Positions 5,483-7,877 of a stretch of DNA of 7,877 nt are shown here, one piece after another. Each line of letters starts with the position of its first letter. The first letter of the stretch is position 1. A program made the position numbers and the translations under genes. Origin of the DNA: an uncultured Bacilli bacterium (GTDB lineage Bacteria > Bacillota_I > Bacilli_A > RF39 > UBA660). Location of the stretch: assembly GCA_944372275.1 (NCBI GenBank), contig CALVYO010000059.1, positions 1 through 7,877 of the forward strand, in the 5' to 3' direction. The notes below the pieces were generated by a model. That model did no database searches. It was not told where the DNA came from and saw nothing but the letters and a program-made list of their open reading frames with translations.

Positions 5483-7669
5483 CTAACCTTTATTTAGAAT
5501 ATTATTCCTTAATTGTTCTAATAAATTAGTCTTTCTTATTTTTTCGTTATTATTGTTAATTGCATATAAAAATGCATCAGATTCACCAATTAAAATTAAT
5601 TTTTTCTTAGCACGTGTAATACCAGTATATATTAATTTTTTGTAAAGCATTCTTTTATAACTATTAGAAACTAACATAATAACTACTTCAAATTCACTAC
5701 CTTGTGATTTATGAATTGATATAACAAATCCATGAGTTATCTTATTTAAATCTTTTGTTTCATATTTTACTAAATTACCATCAAAATCAATATAAATAAA
5801 TGTTTTATTTTCTATTTTAATAATGTTTTTGATAATGCCAATATCACCATTATAAACATTTTCTTCAGGCAAATTTACTAATTGTAATACTTTATCATTT
5901 TCTCTATAAATAACATCGCCATACTTAATCTCATTTTGATTGGTTTTAGGATTAAATATATCTTGTAATTCTTTATTTAAATTATCAATTCCATTAATAC
6001 CAGCATACATAGGCGCCATTATTTGGACTCTTTTATAATCATATCCTTTATCGATTAATTGTAGACATAATTTTTTTAAATTATCTTTAATCGAATGACA
6101 TTTTAAAAATGTATAATCACTTTTAGTTTCTAAAAACGAATCACTTAAATCATTATTTTTTATTTCGTGGGCTAAAGTAGTTATATAAGAATTTTCATCT
6201 TGCCTATATAATGTATCTAAGTAAATAGTATCAATTAATTCACTTTCAATCAAATCTTTTAAGATATTTCCAGGTCCAACTGATGGTAATTGATGATGGT
6301 CACCGACTAAAATTAACTTAATATTTTTAGTTAAACCTTTAAATAAATTATTTAATAAATTTAAATCGATCATACTAACTTCATCAATTATAATTAAATG
6401 ATGAGTATTTTTATTATATTCATTAACAGAAAATTCATTAGTTTCCTTATTCCATTTTAAAAATCGATGAATTGTACTTGCCGGTAAATTGGTAGATTCA
6501 CTCATTCTTTTACTTGCTCTACCTGTTGGTGCAAGTAAGGCTATTCTATTAGTTAATTCTTCATAAGATAAATCAAATATATTTTGATATAATTCACAAA
6601 TTGCTTTAATTATAGTTGTTTTTCCTGTCCCAGGTCCACCAGTAATAATAGTAATATTATTTTCTAATGATTTTTTTATTGCTTCTTTTTGCTTATCATT
6701 ATATTTAATATTATTAACACGTTCTAATTCTTCTATTCTATTATCTAAATATAATCTATCAATTTTTTTATTTTCTAAATATTTAATTGTATTAACTATA
6801 TTAATTTCCGAATCATACATTTCTTTTAAATAATATTTATTATCTACTAAAATTATTTTATTTTCATTTATTAATTCTTCTAAATATAAATCAAAATCAT
6901 CAATATTTAAATCACTTTTTAAATAATTAAAAACACTTTCTAAAATTTCATCATATTCTAAATAAGTATCACTATTAGTAAATAATAATTTATTCATCAT
7001 ATAAATAATACAAGCCTTAATTCTTCTTTCATCTAATATATCAACATTTAATTTTAAAGCAATTTCATCAACCTTTAAAAAAGATATAAATTCTGTTAAA
7101 CAATAAGGATTATGTTCAATATGTATTATTGTTTCGCTTTTAAAATTATTATATATTTCTAAAGCATCTTTCATATTGAATCCTAATTCATTTAAATAGA
7201 CTATTATTTGGTGACTTTCTTCATATTTCATTAATGTTTCATATATTTTATGGGCTTTTTTATTAGTCATTTTAGGAACTAATAACAAACATGATTCATC
7301 TTTTAATATTTCGTCTAATACATTTTTACCTAAAGTATCAACTATAGACTGAGCTAATTTCTCGCCAATCCCTTTAAATAAATCACTAGATAAAAAGGCT
7401 ACTAATCCATCTTCATCTTCTGGTTTAAGTCTTTCATATTCTAATACATTAAATTGTAATCCATATTTAGGATGATCTACTACATTTCCTTTAAAACAAT
7501 ACAAATCATCAACATTTAATTCATGAAAATAACCAGTGAATGTTATTATTTTATTAATATATATTTTTAATTCTTCATTATCAGTTTCTTTTAATTTAAA
7601 CAAACCAATAACATAACCTTTATCCGATTCGAAAATAGATTTACGATAAATTCCTTTAATAAATGTCAT
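5483..7669 (-). CDS. recD2: RecD2-family ATP-dependent 5'-3' DNA helicase
   Basis: The 728-residue product has all superfamily 1B helicase motifs (numbering from ATG 7669): Walker A GGPGTGKTT (344-352), motif Ia PTGRASKRM (from 381), Walker B DEVS (429-432), motif III GDHHQLPSVGPG (456-467), YRQ (488-490), HKSQGSEF (653-660) and YTGITRA (681-687). The N-terminal third has the OB-like segment and helix-hairpin-helix region (FKGIGEKLA, about 98-106) that mark RecD2 rather than the RecD subunit of RecBCD. Length agrees with Deinococcus RecD2 and is somewhat shorter than Bacillus YrrC. RecD2 unwinds DNA 5' to 3' and acts in replication-fork maintenance and mismatch or recombinational repair. A GTG at 7678 would add three codons but lies within the ribosome binding site AAAAGGTGA, so ATG 7669 is preferred. 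The stop is TAG. Confidence 0.93.
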   Translation of the reverse strand: MTFIKGIYRKSIFESDKGYVIGLFKLKETDNEELKIYINKIITFTGYFHELNVDDLYCFKGNVVDHPKYGLQFNVLEYERLKPEDEDGLVAFLSSDLFKGIGEKLAQSIVDTLGKNVLDEILKDESCLLLVPKMTNKKAHKIYETLMKYEESHQIIVYLNELGFNMKDALEIYNNFKSETIIHIEHNPYCLTEFISFLKVDEIALKLNVDILDERRIKACIIYMMNKLLFTNSDTYLEYDEILESVFNYLKSDLNIDDFDLYLEELINENKIILVDNKYYLKEMYDSEINIVNTIKYLENKKIDRLYLDNRIEELERVNNIKYNDKQKEAIKKSLENNITIITGGPGTGKTTIIKAICELYQNIFDLSYEELTNRIALLAPTGRASKRMSESTNLPASTIHRFLKWNKETNEFSVNEYNKNTHHLIIIDEVSMIDLNLLNNLFKGLTKNIKLILVGDHHQLPSVGPGNILKDLIESELIDTIYLDTLYRQDENSYITTLAHEIKNNDLSDSFLETKSDYTFLKCHSIKDNLKKLCLQLIDKGYDYKRVQIMAPMYAGINGIDNLNKELQDIFNPKTNQNEIKYGDVIYRENDKVLQLVNLPEENVYNGDIGIIKNIIKIENKTFIYIDFDGNLVKYETKDLNKITHGFVISIHKSQGSEFEVVIMLVSNSYKRMLYKKLIYTGITRAKKKLILIGESDAFLYAINNNNEKIRKTNLLEQLRNNILNKG

Positions 7670-7685
7670 ATATGTCACCTTTTCA

Positions 7686-7694
7686 ATTATATCA
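7686..7694 (-). promoter_or_regulatory. recD2: Extended -10 promoter of recD2
   Basis: On the minus strand TGATATAAT provides a perfect -10 with a TG extension, but no recognisable -35 box lies 16-18 bp upstream, where a terminator palindrome sits instead. Transcription would start near 7679, giving a leader of only about 10 nt that begins at the ribosome binding site. Read-through from upstream is an alternative source of recD2 mRNA. Confidence 0.5.
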
Positions 7695-7716
7695 AAAAAA
7701 GATAGAAATTTCTATC
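7694..7716 (-). terminator. Intrinsic terminator immediately upstream of recD2
   Basis: The 16-nt palindrome GATAGAAATTTCTATC (7701-7716) is followed on the minus strand by seven T (7700-7694), the classic form of an intrinsic terminator. It would end a minus-strand transcript entering from the right. No coding region ends directly upstream of it, because A/T-rich direct repeats separate it from the window edge. Confidence 0.7.
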
Positions 7717-7797
7717 TTGTAAATGTTAAAATCAAAACTGATAAAAATATTTGTAAATGTTAAAATAAAAATTGATAAAAATGTTAAAGTTAAAAAG
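7717..7797. repeat. Two 32-nt direct repeats plus a partial third unit
   Basis: Copy 1 (7717-7748) and copy 2 (7751-7782) match at 30 of 32 positions, with a period of 34. Both begin TTGTAAATGTTAAAAT and end GATAAAAAT. The core ATGTTAAA recurs a third time at 7781-7788, followed by diverged sequence. The stretch has no open reading frame. Spaced multiple end-repeats of this kind are seen at the termini of some insertion sequences (for example the IS21 family), but a plain local duplication or a protein-binding array explains it too. Confidence 0.6.
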
Positions 7798-7808
7798 TCA
7801 TAAATTTA

Positions 7809-7843
7809 ACACCAGTATTCGATATTCAATCGAATACTGGTGT
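7809..7843. terminator. 15-bp perfect inverted repeat, probable terminator
   Basis: Bases 7809-7823 pair perfectly with 7829-7843 around a 5-nt loop (ATTCA). The stem contains ACACCAGTATTCG and is more G+C-rich than its surroundings. On the + strand it is followed by CTTTATTTGTTTT, a good T-rich tail. On the minus strand the tail (TAAATTTATGACTTTTT) is poorer. It lies 11 nt beyond a possible minus-strand stop codon at 7857-7855, so it may be a bidirectional terminator for a gene to the right. Confidence 0.6.
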
Positions 7844-7854
7844 CTTTATTTGTT

Positions 7855-7877
7855 TTACTTTCTTTTAGCCTTATATC
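7855..7877 (-). CDS. Possible C-terminal end of a minus-strand gene (partial)
   Basis: Reading in from the right edge on the minus strand, one frame ends in a basic tail YKAKRK followed by TAA (7857-7855), 11 nt before the 15-bp hairpin. This position is what would be expected for the end of a gene, but seven codons are too few to identify a family. Another frame stays open through the hairpin to a TAA at 7808-7806, so the choice of frame is uncertain. Confidence 0.2.

Noticed and set aside
5481..5499. A TTCTAA/TTAGAA hairpin across the recD2 stop codon as a terminator
   Set aside because: It has a six-pair A/T-rich stem with a 7-nt loop and no T-tract on the minus strand, so it is too weak to call.
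7717..7797. A CRISPR array
   Set aside because: Two units with a 34-nt period and only 2 nt between them leave no spacers, and no cas genes are present.

Overview
The window is a very A+T-rich bacterial segment with compact genes, strong AGGAGG/GGTGA-type ribosome binding sites and near-consensus sigma-70/A promoters (TTGACA-17-TATAAT). Tryptophan is read from TGG, and a full-length RecD2 translates without TGA codons, so the ordinary bacterial code is used. Together with RecD2 and an MraZ-family protein this suggests a low-GC member of the Bacilli/Mollicutes side of the Firmicutes. A narrower placement is not possible from the sequence alone.

Layout. (1) 99-562: an MraZ-like double-AbrB regulator on the + strand, with a consensus promoter and no dcw-cluster neighbours in view, ending in a hairpin shared with the convergent gene. 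(2) 560-2824, minus: an eight-helix FtsX/MacB-type ABC permease with its own promoter and no ATPase gene in view. (3) 2872-4800, minus: a cytosolic protein with a short BspA-like leucine-rich N-terminus and a very long charged helical region, function unknown. (4) 4933-5239: a gene-poor interval that I read as a complete, compact type I toxin-antitoxin locus. A 30-residue hydrophobic peptide with a perfect ribosome binding site lies on the minus strand. Its mRNA can close on itself 5' to 3' and bury its start site, and a roughly 110-nt antisense RNA with its own promoter and terminator comes from the + strand. (5) 5242-5426, minus: a 51-residue membrane-anchored protein with a terminator hairpin. 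(6) 5483-7669, minus: RecD2 helicase. (7) 7694-7877: a hairpin terminator, two 32-nt direct repeats, a 15-bp inverted repeat and possibly the last codons of another minus-strand gene, perhaps the edge of a mobile element.

How the genes relate. RecD2 and the 51-residue gene look like one transcription unit. The LRR/helical gene and the permease run the same way, but each has its own promoter. The toxin-antitoxin locus sits between these two minus-strand groups and uses divergent, overlapping transcription. The main discovery candidate is this locus. G-U wobble pairs are kept only on the minus strand in the toxin mRNA clamp and only on the + strand in the antisense terminator, which assigns the two RNAs independently of the reading frame.
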